64,000 nucleotides of DNA from Cervus elaphus (taxonomy: Eukaryota > Chordata > Mammalia > Artiodactyla > Cervidae): NCBI RefSeq assembly GCF_910594005.1, contig NC_057848.1, forward strand, positions 140,130,155-140,194,154, read 5' to 3'. Position 1 is the stretch's first letter; each line of letters opens with the position of its first letter. Shown here one piece after another: positions 24,100 through 34,849 of this stretch. Under the pieces are notes generated by a model, which made no database searches, had not been told where the DNA came from, and saw only the letters and a list, made by a program, of their open reading frames with translations. A program made the position numbers and the translations under genes.

Positions 24100-24654
24100 C
24101 TTGGGGATTCAAGCATTGGTGGACATTCAGAAGTGGTAGTTTAGGGACTGCAAGACTTTCAGGGGTGACTCTATGGTCACTAGAGTAAGGCCACCAAGGA
24201 CCTGCTGACTTCCAGAAGTATGGCTCTCCTGACAGAAAAACCTGCTGATTGGACACTGTCCTGGAAATGTGAGGCTGTCGTTGATTTGCTAACATTCTGG
24301 TCCTGGTGTGAGTGGGATAGCACTGATTGGCTGAGATCCAGGATGGGCTTGCTGGAGATAATCACTAATCGGCTGATTTTCAGAAGCCTGGAGCTGTCAT
24401 TGATTTGCTATCTTTCAGAAGCTTTATTGGTCTTCAGTCACTCAGTCATGTCTGACTCTTTGCAACCCCAAGGACTGCAGCATGTCAGGCTTCCCTGTCC
24501 TTCACCATCTCCCAGACCTTGCTCAAAGTCATGTCCATTGAGCCGATGATGCCATGCAACCATCTCGTCCTCTGTTGTCCCCTTCTCCTCCTGCCTTCAA
24601 TTTTTCAGAAGCTTAGGTACTATAAAGAGGAAATCATTGATTGCTGATTCTACT
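24100..24654. repeat. Degenerate minisatellite, roughly 55-60 bp unit
   Basis: Variants of 'cagaagcctggagctgtc', 'attgatttgct' and 'ctgattgg' recur at about 24126, 24210, 24277, 24330, 24379, 24413 and 24640. They give five or six decayed units, opened by a BovB insertion at 24425-24602. Several units contain a CCAAT-like 'gattgg'. Confidence 0.55.
24425..24602 (-). mobile_element. BovB 3' end, 5'-truncated, with target-site duplication
   Basis: 'cttcagtcactcagtcatgt', 'ctgcagcatgtcaggcttcc' and 'ccttctcctcctgccttcaa' are the reverse complement of the BovB 3' terminus. It is flanked by the same 12 bp 'tttcagaagctt' at 24413-24424 and 24603-24614, a clear target-site duplication. The short length fits strong 5' truncation. 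Confidence 0.9.
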
Positions 24655-24966
24655 GAAGTGAAAGTTGCTCAGTTGTGTCCATCTCTTTGCAGGCCCTTGG
24701 ACTATACAGTCCATGGAATTCTCCAGGCCAGAATACTGAAGTGGGTAGCCTTTCCCTTCTCCAGGAGATCTTCCCAACCCAGGGATTGAACCCAGGTCTC
24801 CTGCATTGCAGGTGGATTCTTTACCAGCTGAGCCACAAGGGAAGCCCAAGAACACTGGAGTGGGTAGCCTATCCCTTCTCCAGCAGATCTTCCCGACCCA
24901 GGAATTGAACCAGAGCCTCCTGCATTCCAAGTGGATTCTTTACCAACTGAGCTATCAGGGAAGCCT
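24655..24966 (-). mobile_element. Bov-A dimer SINE
   Basis: A full unit, 24655-24848 ('gaagtgaaagttgctcagtt' to 'ccacaagggaagccc'), is followed by a second partial unit, 24849-24966, ending 'gctatcagggaagcc'. Both are reverse-complement Bov-tA/Bov-A. Confidence 0.9.
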
Positions 24967-25824
24967 AATTAATGATGGTTAGCTGATCACAACTTGAGAC
25001 TATGGTCAAAAAACAGGTTTTTTCTTTCGTGAAAACTTTCTTTCTTTAGTTCTAAATACCACTCCCCACCCTGCTCAGCTCCTTTTCCTCTTCCCTCAGT
25101 CAAACCTGCAGGAGAGGTCAGATTTTTATTTGTGGAGGTATGCTTTTCAGCTAGTGTCTCCTTAAGTGATTTAGTCGACAATGACTGTGGTAGAAAAACC
25201 AGCTCTATCTGTTGAACTTTTGTAACTTATTGAAAAAAAAAGAAAACTGATTACAGGACATTTAGGGTGTTCTGACAAAGTCAATATAGAAAGCAAGACA
25301 CAATCACATAGAGGATGTGTTCTGTATGTTCAGGATGGCTGACAGCCCTAGATGAAGTCCACGACTAAGGCAGGGTGTTCTAGCACTGAGTTTCCCCAGC
25401 AGTGTTCAGGGGGCACACGAGATTTCTGTGGGCATTAGGGTCCACAGTTCCAAGGGAAAGACGGGGCTGTTGGCTTGCAGCCCCACTTGACCCAGACTGC
25501 TTAGCCTTCCTTATGTGCATGAATTGGATTTTTGGGGAAGGTTTCAGCTGGAATACGTGGTCTCATATCTAAAATTTTGACAATCACAGTCTCCCAGTAA
25601 AAGCTATGTCAAGAAATTCCGACCTCCAGGGACATGGGTTAAGAGTGCCTCCTGTCCTTTGATCTCTATGTCATGAGAAACTTGAGTTACTGCAGAGTTG
25701 CCAGCTGCCTTGAACAGACACATTAGTTAGAGAAGATAACTGTCTGTGTATTGTGGATATAAGTTTAGCCTTGAACCAATGCTATCAAGAGCAGAATCCT
25801 AAAAGACACCTGAGAAGACAGATC

Positions 25825-25885
25825 TGAAGTTGAAAATGATGATATGAGGTTGAAAATGATGATAGAGGTTGAAAATTCATGATAT
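25825..25885. repeat. Three-copy 19-20 bp tandem repeat
   Basis: 'gaagttgaaaatgatgatat', 'gaggttgaaaatgatgata' and 'gaggttgaaaattcatgata' follow each other directly. Confidence 0.9.
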
Positions 25886-26030
25886 GTAACTTTATATATA
25901 AGACACAAATACACAGGTATAGGCAATATATAGGCAAAGGCACAAGTATATGCCTAAAAAGAGAGCTATAGGAAGCAGAGGAAAACTTTCTCTTACTAAT
26001 GGTTTTCTGGGTGAGTACTTTTTTCCTTTG

Positions 26031-26238
26031 GGCTTCCCTGGTGCCCAGCAGTAAAGAATCTGCCTTCCAGTGCAGGAGACACAGGTTCAATCCCTGAGTC
26101 TGGAAGATCCCCTGGAGAAAGAAATGGCAACCCATTCCAGTATTCTTGCCTGGGAAATCCCATGGACAGAGGAGTCTGGCGGGTTACAATCCATGGGGTT
26201 GCAAAAGATTCGGACACAACTTAGCGACTAAGCAACAT
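26031..26238 (+). mobile_element. Bov-tA SINE
   Basis: Nearly full length, from 'ggcttccctggtgcccagca' to 'cggacacaacttagcgacta'. The frames at 25785-26217 and 26146-26496 derive partly from it. Confidence 0.95.
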
Positions 26239-26874
26239 CAGTTTTCTCCCTTTAAACTCTTCCTTGTATTTATTAAGTTTTGTATAATTTTGGTTTCCAA
26301 TAGTGTTTGCAGGGAGGAAACAAAATATGGGCCACTGTATGTACAATACTTAATATTACCTCCAACCATGTCCTCACATGACTTCTCCAGATTCAGCCAA
26401 GGACCCTCTCCCAATAGCCAGGCCTGTTTTCTACTGCACACTGGACACCTCCACCTGGACAGCCTGCAGAACCTTACCATACATGACGCACACTGACTTC
26501 ATCCACCACACCCTTCTTCGCCTCTACTTCTAACTCAAGTTGCCACCAACTCTTCCTCCTTCTTTATTGTCAGTCTCAGCAAAGAGGAATAGTTTCTGCA
26601 CAGTCAGCCAACCTTCAGAACTCACTACAGATTCTCTCTGACCCTTTCCCATAGTCCCTAACTTCTTAAAACTCAAATCTGTCTCCTCGTCACCACTGTC
26701 CCAACTACAACCTGAATCAAGGGTCTTGTTATTTCCTTTCGTTTACTTAGTGTTTGCCTTCAGCATATGTTCAGTAAGTGCTTTCTGGATGAATGAATGA
26801 CCCAAAGTACCAGAGGTAACACTCACTTATTCAAAATAATCCCAGTAAGACCTTCAGGGAGGAAACCCAGAGTG
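26239..26874. other. Unassigned DNA
   Basis: No gene. The end of this stretch, 26755-26803 ('gttcagtaagtgctttctgg' then 'atgaatgaatgac'), resembles the 3' tip of an L2 element at low confidence. Confidence 0.45.
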
Positions 26875-28499
26875 TTACAGCTGATTACCTAACTTGAGAA
26901 TTCCCATGGATGTCTCCTCACGTCCTAACACCCCCATCTTAGACGAGGAGATGCTGGCAACAGGATGGTGGTGCATCATACTTCTCTCTTTGGACCTCAC
27001 GTATCTCCATAATCTTCTGACTTCTAGAGTCCTCACCTGATTTGCTGATGAGATGGCTGTCATGACAGAGTTGGCACTCTGAAGATTTTGGGGAGTGACT
27101 GGGTGCCCCCATAACCAGGGCCTTCTCCAGACTGCCAGGCAACAGAAGACAGGAGGAGAAGGGAGGGGTCTCCTCCAGGCCCTGGGGCTCACTGTGGGCA
27201 TGGTTCCTGCATGTATAGTGGAATCTCTTGACTCCAAGACATGTTCACTCTGGTCAGTGAGAGTAGACAGAAATGTGGGTAGTGGGGTGGGTAACAGAGG
27301 ACCACAACCTAGGGAGAAATGGAGGAAGTGAGTGGCCTCATCTGGTAAACTCAACTGTGGCAGCGCTGACAGAGAGTGCCTTCCAAACATCCTTGCCTGA
27401 GGGCAGTACTCGAGCCTCACAGCTCTCCTGTCCTAAACAGGAGGAAGTGAAGGAGGGAGCCAGAAGGCTCTTCAGGGTGCAACCAGCCAATCCAGCCCAA
27501 GACTTCCTAGAGCTGGTAACAGGGCAGGTGGAGTCAAGTTCTACGGGATTCCTTCTGTCTTAGGGTGAGGGCTCCCCTCCGGCTTTGTTCAGAATCCTCA
27601 TTGTGATCCCAAGGCATATCTGGGATTCCTCCTTCTATTGACTCAAGGACTGTCACCTCAGAAGCTTTAATCTTCTTGAGACACTTAATTTACAAAGCAG
27701 AAAGGAACTGCCTCACACTGACAGCCCTTTTCAGATCCTCTCAGTCAGGAAAGTCACAGAGGAGACAGACACTGCAAGGAAGGAAGTGAAGGGCCCCTCA
27801 TTGGGCCACACTTGCTGGGGTCTCCCAGCAGTAACAAAGGAGCAGAGCTGTCTGTTGAGGCTCTGTTCTGATGTGTGGTCCCCTCAAACCTCACTTAGGG
27901 TCATGACTTTGACCTTGACAGAAACTGAGACACCTCTCTCTGTGAACTTGAGACAATAGCTCTCAGATTACCAAAACCCAAATAAAAAAGCATAGAAGTC
28001 TGATAACTATTTCAGCGCCTCCCCAGGCTGACAACAGGGATGGGGTTCTGTGGAGTCCCCACTATTCTCCAGTGTGTGATCTCCCTGTCCCTGCTCAGCA
28101 TCTTAATTTGATTTCCTGGCAGGGCCTGGGACTCTTCTCTTGGATTACTTGGGCCCTCACCTCTTAGAACAATATCATCATCATCCTCGTATCCCCCAGG
28201 CAAAGGTCAGAGGAAGTCACTCCTAGCCAACGGCTCCTTCTCCTGGGACTGACAACAGACTTCTGAGCAGCTTTCTTCATTGGGGGAAGAAATCTCCTCA
28301 GTTCCACTCAGCATCTTACCTAGAGTCTTCGCAGGGTCTGAGAGTCCTCCCTCAGCTCAACCTAAGCAGCAGTCCTCCAAACAGGCCTCGCTTTCCTGCA
28401 AACCCAAGGTGGAAGTCAGGGGGCAACTAAGGCTGACAGTTATTCTGGGGGCACCCGGGGCTGGAGCTGGAGCTGTGGTCTTACCTGCAGAATCCCCTC

Positions 28500-28930
28500 T
28501 CTTCCGTGGAGCTGGTCACCTCGTTCCCCTTCCCCATCTTATCTTGAAACTCCCCTTTTTCCGGGCCTCCTCCCGCTGCTGACTTATGGCCACGCCCCTC
28601 GGGCCCAGGCCCTCGCTCCCTACCCCGGACTCCTGAGGCCCAAGTCAGTTACTCCGGGGGCTCCCGGCATGACAAAGGACAGAGCTTTACTCAGCGAGCT
28701 GCCTCTCTCTTCCGGGGTGGCAGGTTCCCTCATTCAGTGTCTTCACCTTAATTCTGCAGAGGGGGCCCTCGCCTTTCTGGACAGGCCGTCGCCAACCAGC
28801 CTCTTGGAGCGGAAGTCAGGGGATGTCCCTTCCGCTTGGCTCCGTGTCCCGTCCACCTCCCCGCACCCCGTCGTGCCTGTCTCTCTTAGGGCCTCCCAGA
28901 CCGCGGGAGTGAGGTTCTGTGGGGCACCTC
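28500..28930 (-). promoter_or_regulatory. CpG-dense core with ETS-type sites
   Basis: By eye there are about two dozen CpGs in roughly 400 bp, far above the rest of the window. ETS-type cores occur as 'gcggaagt' at 28809-28816 and, on the opposite strand, 'cttccgc' at 28829-28835, forming an inverted pair. Others lie at about 28502, 28558 and 28709. Paired ETS sites in a CpG-rich promoter are known for MAGE-A genes. Promoter function here is inference. Confidence 0.35.
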
Positions 28931-29274
28931 ACATTCTGGGGTACTTAACCCATTCGGTGTCTTCACCCACAATCCCTGCAGAGTCAGGGATTCCTCCCTC
29001 CGAGGAGTTAGTTGTGCCCAGAACACCAAGTACCTCACCCCCACCAGACTCAGACTCACAAGAGGACAAAGTCAGAGGGAGCCTCTGCCTGATGGTTAGT
29101 CCAACATGCTGGTAGAACTCTTAGAGTGCCCTCCATTCCTCAGTTCCGAGTCAGCGTCTTACCTGGATCTTACATGGCCTGGGACTCCTCCCTCTGTTAA
29201 CCTGAGGCTGTACCTCCTCAATCCAAGGCCCTCCCTCACCGCCTTTAGACATGAGGCTAAAGTCTATTTCTAGC

Positions 29275-29482
29275 CACCATGGATCAGCGGTAAAGAATCC
29301 ACCTGCGATTCAGGAGGCTTGCAGGAGACACGGGTTCGATCCCTGGGTCAGGAAGATCCCCTGGAGGAGGAAATGGCAACCCACTCCAGGATTCGTGCCT
29401 GGGAAATCCCATGGACAGAGAAGCTTGGTGAGCTACAGTCCCTCGTATCTCAGAGTCGGACAAGACTGAGCAACTCAACAAC
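29275..29482 (+). mobile_element. Bov-tA SINE in the GC-rich block
   Basis: A diverged 5' end ('ggatcagcggtaaagaatcc') continues to 'gtcggacaagactgagcaac'. It contains a duplicated 'ggaggcttgcaggaga' stretch near the B-box side. Confidence 0.9.
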
Positions 29483-29854
29483 TGCCGGGAGTATTCCAGG
29501 GTTGACAGCAAGCGGCAGGCTCTGTGGGGTCCCTCTCTTCTGGGGTAAGTCTTTCTCACAGTTCTCACTTAGAGTTCATACCTTGGCTCTAGCTGTTTTG
29601 ATTAATTACTTCTGAGATGATGCCACGGCCTTGCCAATCTCTAGGCATTTGCCCCAGTGTGACTCTCATAGAGACCGAGTCCAAATTCCAGGCTAGATAC
29701 TGAGTGGTGAAGATGCAGCATCATGCATTAAGAAAACAATACAAAAACCACCTTCCTGTTGGGTCCCTTCTCCAGCCAGTTGGAAACCTTTTCTAAAAGA
29801 CTTACTTTCTATATTGTGTCCTATAGAAAGACACAATGTATCTTTCTCTTCCTA

Positions 29855-30325
29855 TCAGTCCAGTACAGTTCAGTCACTCAGTCATGTCCGACTCTTTGCG
29901 ACCCCATGAATCGCAGCACGCCAGGCCTCCCTGTCCATCACCAACTCCCGGAGTTTACTCAAAGTCATGCCCATCGAGTCGGTGATGCCATCCAGCCATC
30001 TTATCCTCTGTCGTCCCCTTCTCCTCCTGCCCCCAATCTCTCCCAGCATCAGGGTATTTTCCAATGAGTCAGCTCTTCGCATGAGGTGGCCAAAGTATTG
30101 GAGTTTCAGCTTCAGCATCAGTCCTTCCAATGAACACCCAGGACTTATCTCCTTCAGGATGGACTGGTTGGATCTCCTTGCAGTCCAAGGGACTCTCAAG
30201 AGTCTTCTGCAACACCACAGTTCAAAAGCATCAATTTTTCGGCGCTCAGCTTTCTTCACAGTCCAACTCTCATGTCCATACATGACCACTGGAAAAACCA
30301 TAGCCTTGACCAGAGGGACCTTTGA
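29855..30325 (-). mobile_element. BovB 3' end, 5'-truncated
   Basis: Well-conserved antisense BovB, from 'gttcagtcactcagtcatgt' to 'accatagccttgaccagagg'. The 165-codon minus frame at 29882-30379 is the C-terminal end of the BovB polyprotein, still open. It lies just left of duplicated segment B. Confidence 0.95.
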
Positions 30326-30374
30326 GACACAATATATAGACACATTGCTAAGTGGTGTTGCCAATCCCACTGGA

Positions 30375-30500
30375 AACACTGTATCGCTTCATATAATCAT
30401 GCTTCCCTGGTGGCTCAGACAGTAAAGAATCTGCCTGCAATGTGGGAGACCTGGATTTGATCCCTGGGTCAGGAACACTGTGTCATTTTATATAATCATG
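30375..30500 (+). mobile_element. 3'-truncated Bov-tA between long direct repeats
   Basis: Only the first about 73 bp of a Bov-tA are present (30401-30473, 'gcttccctggtggctcagac' to 'tgatccctgggtcagg'), with no 3' half and no tail. It is flanked by 27-bp direct repeats at 30375-30401 and 30474-30500, which match at 23 of 27 positions. All four differences are transitions. Confidence 0.85.
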
Positions 30501-30505
30501 TACTG

Positions 30506-32480
30506 GAGGAGTTCTGAGAGCCAGCATGGGCCCACTAGGATAATGTGAACCAGACCCAGTTGCCCCCTGACTTCTGACCACTGGGTAAATAACTGAAATA
30601 GATAAGCAGGACAGAACCTTAGGAATTGTCCTTTAAGAGGTAAGGAGCCTGGAGGGTAGGAAGGTGCTGAAGTGTTTTGCAAATGATCTGTTACTGATCA
30701 GAAAGTATTGAAGTGATGCTCTATGACTGTGTCCTCACTGCATACATTTCAAACAATCCACTTAAACAAAATTCTGTCTTGCTTTTTCAATCCTGTTACC
30801 AGCACCACCATATAACCTTATTTTAAATTAACTTCGTATGGATATAATTGTGCATTTAATTTACATAAATCAAATTAATGTAAATTACATAAATGTGATA
30901 ATAATGTACATACTGTTTTGCTATTTACTTTTTCTATTAATTAATAATCCATCCTAAAGAATGCTTCATATCAACCTTAAGAGTGTCCTTAAATTTTGAA
31001 AAATAGATATTATTTTATTGCTACTTGCAAGTTGAAGATGCCCATGATGACATTCTATTTTGTGTCTATATTTCTAGACTCTATAAGTGGTCTGTATATA
31101 GATCTGCCATTTTTCTTTTATTTAAAAATTAAAATAGATAGCTACCTCTATAATTGAAACTTGCATGCATATTTGTCTTCATTTATATTCATGAAGGAAA
31201 AGAGTGCTGAGATACATAATTAGTGTTAGGTATTGCCCATGAGAATTTGTAGGCCATTCTTTCCAGAGGTCATGAGAAGTGTGAGAAACAAATAAATTAA
31301 AAAATTGAGTACTGCAATATCATAGCTTTCTGCCTTTTAGAGACTTACCTCTGCATTTCAATGTCATGATCTCCAAGGTCAGTCCATAAAGCTTTATTGA
31401 TTACAGTGATGAAATACTCAGTAGTGTATTATGAAGCATATGCAAAACATGATAACCTATCCTGAGATCCAATGGCTCAAAGGCTCCAACCGAAGGTCCA
31501 GTGGGATTTTTCATTTGCTCTTTAAGAGCTTATGATTTTATTGCTATGCTGTCTTTAAATAAAATGGTCATATCACTTAATCCATCTTGCTATGGAATTA
31601 TTTTAAAGCTGTTTAGATTTATTTTATTTACATTCCTTTTCTGAGATTGGCATATGAGAGTAAGACGGAATCCTCCTTTTATGCCTTCATTTCATTTGTG
31701 GCTCAGCTGGTAAAGAATCCACCTGCAATGTGGGTGACCTGGGTTCGATTCCTGGGTTGGGAAGATCCCCTGAAGAAGAGAAAGGCTACCCTCTCCAGTA
31801 TTCAGGCCTGGAGAATTCCATGGACTGTATAGTCCATAGGGTCGCAAAGAGTTGGACACAACTGAGCAACTTTCACTTTCACTTCACCTTCATTTGTTTT
31901 ATCCACTCTCATATGCTGTATTATTAGCATAAAACAGATTTAATTTCTCTGTTTCTTACAAGTTTTGTGTTTAAAGGAAGAGATTATTCGTAAACTAAGT
32001 GGAATTAATGACATCTAGAATTTTAATGCTTTCTTTTTTTTCTAGTATTTGAATCTATGCTATGCCTCATTTTAAAACAAAGATATTTTAAAATGGGTAA
32101 AATTCTGAACTGTACTGTTTGATGTGATGTTTTAATAGCATATCAAATACTTAACATTAACAATGGCCATGCTATACATTGTTAAAAAGTTGAAATATAA
32201 ATTTTTTTTAATGTTAACAAGTGAATTTCTAATCAAGTTGTATTAATGTGTTCAGTTGTTCTGTAAGACTTGACAATTATTGGAAATCTGCTCTATTGAG
32301 AAAAGTAAATTAAAACATTAAATTACTTTCTCTTGGTTACTGAAATTAAGATATAATGTCAAAATGTGGATACTATCTGTATAGCCTGTTGTTTAAACAG
32401 TTTATGATTATTTTGTGTCATAAAATGTCCTGGTACATGCTATATGTAATATACACAAACCTCCTGGCTAAATAACACTC
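30506..32480 (+). repeat. Duplicated segment, copy B
   Basis: Counterpart of 18640-20925. Matching blocks include 'gtattgaagtgatgctctat', 'attaattaataatccatc', 'ttattttatttacattcct' + 'tttctgag', 'aagtggaattaatgacatc', 'gttttaatagcatatcaaa' and 'aatctgctctattgag'. Copy B holds a Bov-tA at 31697-31884 that copy A lacks, and lacks the MaLR LTR of copy A. Both copies are non-coding. Confidence 0.8.
31697..31884 (+). mobile_element. Bov-A SINE inside duplicated segment B
   Basis: 'gtggctcagctggtaaagaa' to 'gagcaactttcactttcac'. It is flanked by 'ccttcattt' at about 31684 and again at about 31887, a likely target-site duplication. Copy A lacks it. Confidence 0.9.
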
Positions 32481-32512
32481 ATTTTTCAAAGGAAAATGCT
32501 GTTTTCCAAATA

Positions 32513-32974
32513 CAATCATACCTTGGATACATTGTAGGTTCAGTTCCAGACCACCACAGTAACATGGATATTGCAATAAAGTAAATCACAATTTTAGGGT
32601 TTTTCAGTGCTTATAAAAGTTATATTTACATTATACCATAGTTTATTAAGTGTGCAATAGAATATGTCAAAAAATGTTACATACCTTAATTAAAAATAAC
32701 TTATTGCTAAAGAACACCAAAACAATTACAATAGTAACATCAGAGTTCACTGATCACTGATTACCATAACGAATGTAGTAATGAAGAAGTTGAAATACCA
32801 TAAAACTTACCAAAGTGTCACACAGAGACGCAAAGTGAGCAAGTGCTGTTAGAAAAGGGCCTGATAGATTTGCTTGATGCAGAGTCGTAAAATATAGTTC
32901 AATTTATTAAAAATACACAACATAATATCTGTGAAATGCAACAAAGTAAAGCACAATTAAATGAAGTATGCCTA
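32513..32974 (+). mobile_element. Tigger1-derived MITE
   Basis: The left end 'caatcataccttggata' and right end 'aatgaagtatgcct' are decayed inverted termini of Tigger1, flanked by TA on both sides. The interior has 'ttcagttccagaccaccaca', 'tattaagtgtgcaatagaat' and 'gacgcaaagtgagcaagtgc', the two ends of Tigger1 joined with the transposase deleted. Confidence 0.85.
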
Positions 32975-33070
32975 TACATGAAATGACTTGGCCACGGTCA
33001 CTAAATATATTACACACATTTGGCTGATTAAATAATCATCTCAAATGATTGATCTTAATTCTGTATTTCT

Positions 33071-33113
33071 AATGTAATTTTAATTTAATGTATTTAATTT
33101 AATGTAATTTTAA
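33071..33113. repeat. Short tandem repeat, TAATTTAATG type
   Basis: 'aatgtaattttaattt' and 'aatgtatttaattt' are repeated in tandem. Low-complexity AT DNA. Confidence 0.8.
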
Positions 33114-33204
33114 AAAATCAATTAAAAACATATTTCCATGACGGTTCCATATTTCCTGTGTTTAAAATCTAGATGAATTTACAGTGAAATATATATATAT
33201 ATGT

Positions 33205-33338
33205 GTTGGAGAAGAAAATGGCAACCCACTCCAGTATTCTTGCCTGGATAATCCCATGGAGAGAGGAGCCTGGTGAGCTACAGTCCAAGGGGTCACAAAG
33301 AGTCGGACACGACTGAGCAACTTTCACGTCACTCACTT
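33205..33338 (+). mobile_element. 5'-truncated Bov-tA SINE
   Basis: Only the 3' part is present ('ttggagaagaaaatggcaac' to 'gactgagcaactttcacg'). It is inserted next to an (AT)n run at 33189-33203, and 'tgtgtatatata' follows it. Confidence 0.9.
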
Positions 33339-33384
33339 CATGTGTATATATAACTTATATCATAACACAGATGTCTTAAGTCAT

Positions 33385-33830
33385 GGTCTCCAAGGAGCAG
33401 ACCCTGAAAGAAAATATGTGTGTGGTAGTGATTTATTAAAGAACTATGTCCAGGGTAAAAGCAGTAAGAAAGTGGAGGCAGCATCACAGAAAAGAAGAAG
33501 CCAAGCAAAGATACAGTTTAGGTGAGGTCTCAGCCTGATCCTATGGAGAGCTCTGGAGCATAAGTTAAACCTCAGAGTTTGCCCTATCTTGAGGCAAAGG
33601 AACTGACCTTTTAAATTCTCACACCAGTCAGTCATTGGCTCTGTGTCATTCTGGCATTGTGTGGTGGTGGGGGAGTGAGGCACGGGGACTCCAAGACATA
33701 TCCGACTCTGTTCAGGCAAGGAAACATCAGTGTCCAAGAGCAATCCTTTCAAGGTCAAAGGTATAAGCATTTAATAGCATAACATGCAGAAGCCAGCAGA
33801 TGAGCACACACAATTAGGAAAAGGGATCTG
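33385..33830 (-). mobile_element. Old LTR-like repeat, copy B
   Basis: Partner of 21715-22212. It contains 'gtagtgatttattaaagaac' (antisense of an AATAAA region), 'agctctggagcataagtt', 'gtccaagagcaatcctttca' and 'aacatgcagaagcc'. The family is not identified. The 108-codon minus frame at 33444-33770 runs through it and is not a gene. Confidence 0.6.
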
Positions 33831-33879
33831 AGAGGAACATGACTGGATACCAACAGTACCTGCAACTTGGTGTTGTGGG

Positions 33880-34076
33880 GAAAACATTAGACTTTAGAGA
33901 CAGAGAACTCATGCTCAAGTTCTAGCCTTGCTCATCAGCCATGACCTTGGGCAAATTACTTGGGAAATCTCTTACACAGATGTTTGTGAAGAAACCCTTT
34001 TCATTTTTATTCCAAAACTCTAGCATAATGCCTGGCACAGAGTTGGCATTTAGGAAAAGAGTGTTGAATAAATGAA
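33880..34076 (+). mobile_element. MIR SINE, sense
   Basis: 'ctcaagttctagccttgctc', 'ccatgaccttgggcaaatta' and 'aatgcctggcacagagttgg' follow MIR order. It is diverged, with the middle altered. Confidence 0.65.
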
Positions 34077-34267
34077 ACCACTAAAACTATTTTTATATAG
34101 CTTTAGTGGGATTCAGCTTGTTGAATTTTATTGTTATTATTACTTTTTTACTTTGATTTTTCTCCCTTTCCATTGCACACAACTTCACTTGCATGATTCT
34201 AATTCACATTTTACTGGAAAAGCTATCTCTACCCCAAGATTAAACCTGGCATTAACATTCACATCAT

Positions 34268-34349
34268 ATACACATGTATGTATGTGTATGTGTGTATATA
34301 TATGTGTGTGTATATATATATATATATGTATGTATGTGTGTGTATTTAT
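34268..34349. repeat. TG/TA/TATG compound microsatellite
   Basis: 'catgtatgtatgtgtatgtg' then alternating TA and TG runs to about 34349. The frames reading poly-(Thr-His-Ile) are artefacts of this tract. Confidence 0.95.
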
Positions 34350-34849
34350 ATTGAAGAGACTTAGCAGCAAGTCTGTTGCTAGTAAAGAAAAGAGTCTAAG
34401 GCATTTTCCTACTCTAATTAGCTTGATCCTAGCAAGCAGATTTGAACTCTGGACCTTTGATTAAGTTCCTCTCTAAGGGTATTAAGAACAAAAATTAAAT
34501 GAATTTGATTAGCTAATTACTCTTAAAATAATTAATGTTGATCTACCAGGTCAAACTTAAATGGAGAAGCCATGGAAAATAAATTAGAGATTATGAACAT
34601 ATTATTCATTGCTGATGATGAGGGAAATTTTAACTTCCATTCACTCTGGGAGGCCACAGAAAAGCTTATTATAAAATACCCTATTATTAGATTGCTGTAA
34701 TATCTTTATTCGGTTATTTCTTATAATTCATGGGTCATTTGTTTCTCTTTAGATATTGATAGCTCCAAGTTAGTGCTTCTCAAACTTATTCAGTGACCCT
34801 AGTAGGGAAATTCACAACCTCCTATGTGAAGAAATGGACAACAATCAGA

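Larger units (their letters stand above)
26875..29600 (-). other. GC-rich MAGE-like 5' flank block, non-coding
   Basis: On the minus strand this region carries recurring leader-like units. One motif, a variant of 'gagggaggagtcccagg' preceded by 'ctnaggtnaac', occurs at about 27622, 28124, 28338, 28984 and 29178 (plus-strand positions). A second, 'accccacagaacc'-like, occurs at about 28048, 28913 and 29519. This pattern, with phrases like 'gtcagccctggga', is what I recall upstream of MAGE cancer-testis genes, where short 5' leader exons sit in such repeats. No MAGE homology domain is encoded here or to the left, so this is at best a decayed or leader-only copy. The 181-codon minus frame at 26875-27420 shows no recognisable domain. 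The assignment rests on memory of human MAGE flanks. Confidence 0.4.

Noticed and set aside
26875..27420. 181-codon minus-strand frame as a protein gene
   Set aside because: It has no recognisable domain, an overlapping plus-strand frame of similar quality, and composition typical of chance frames in GC-rich DNA.
29882..30425. 165- and 152-codon frames on both strands
   Set aside because: Both are translations of the BovB 3' end and its complement.
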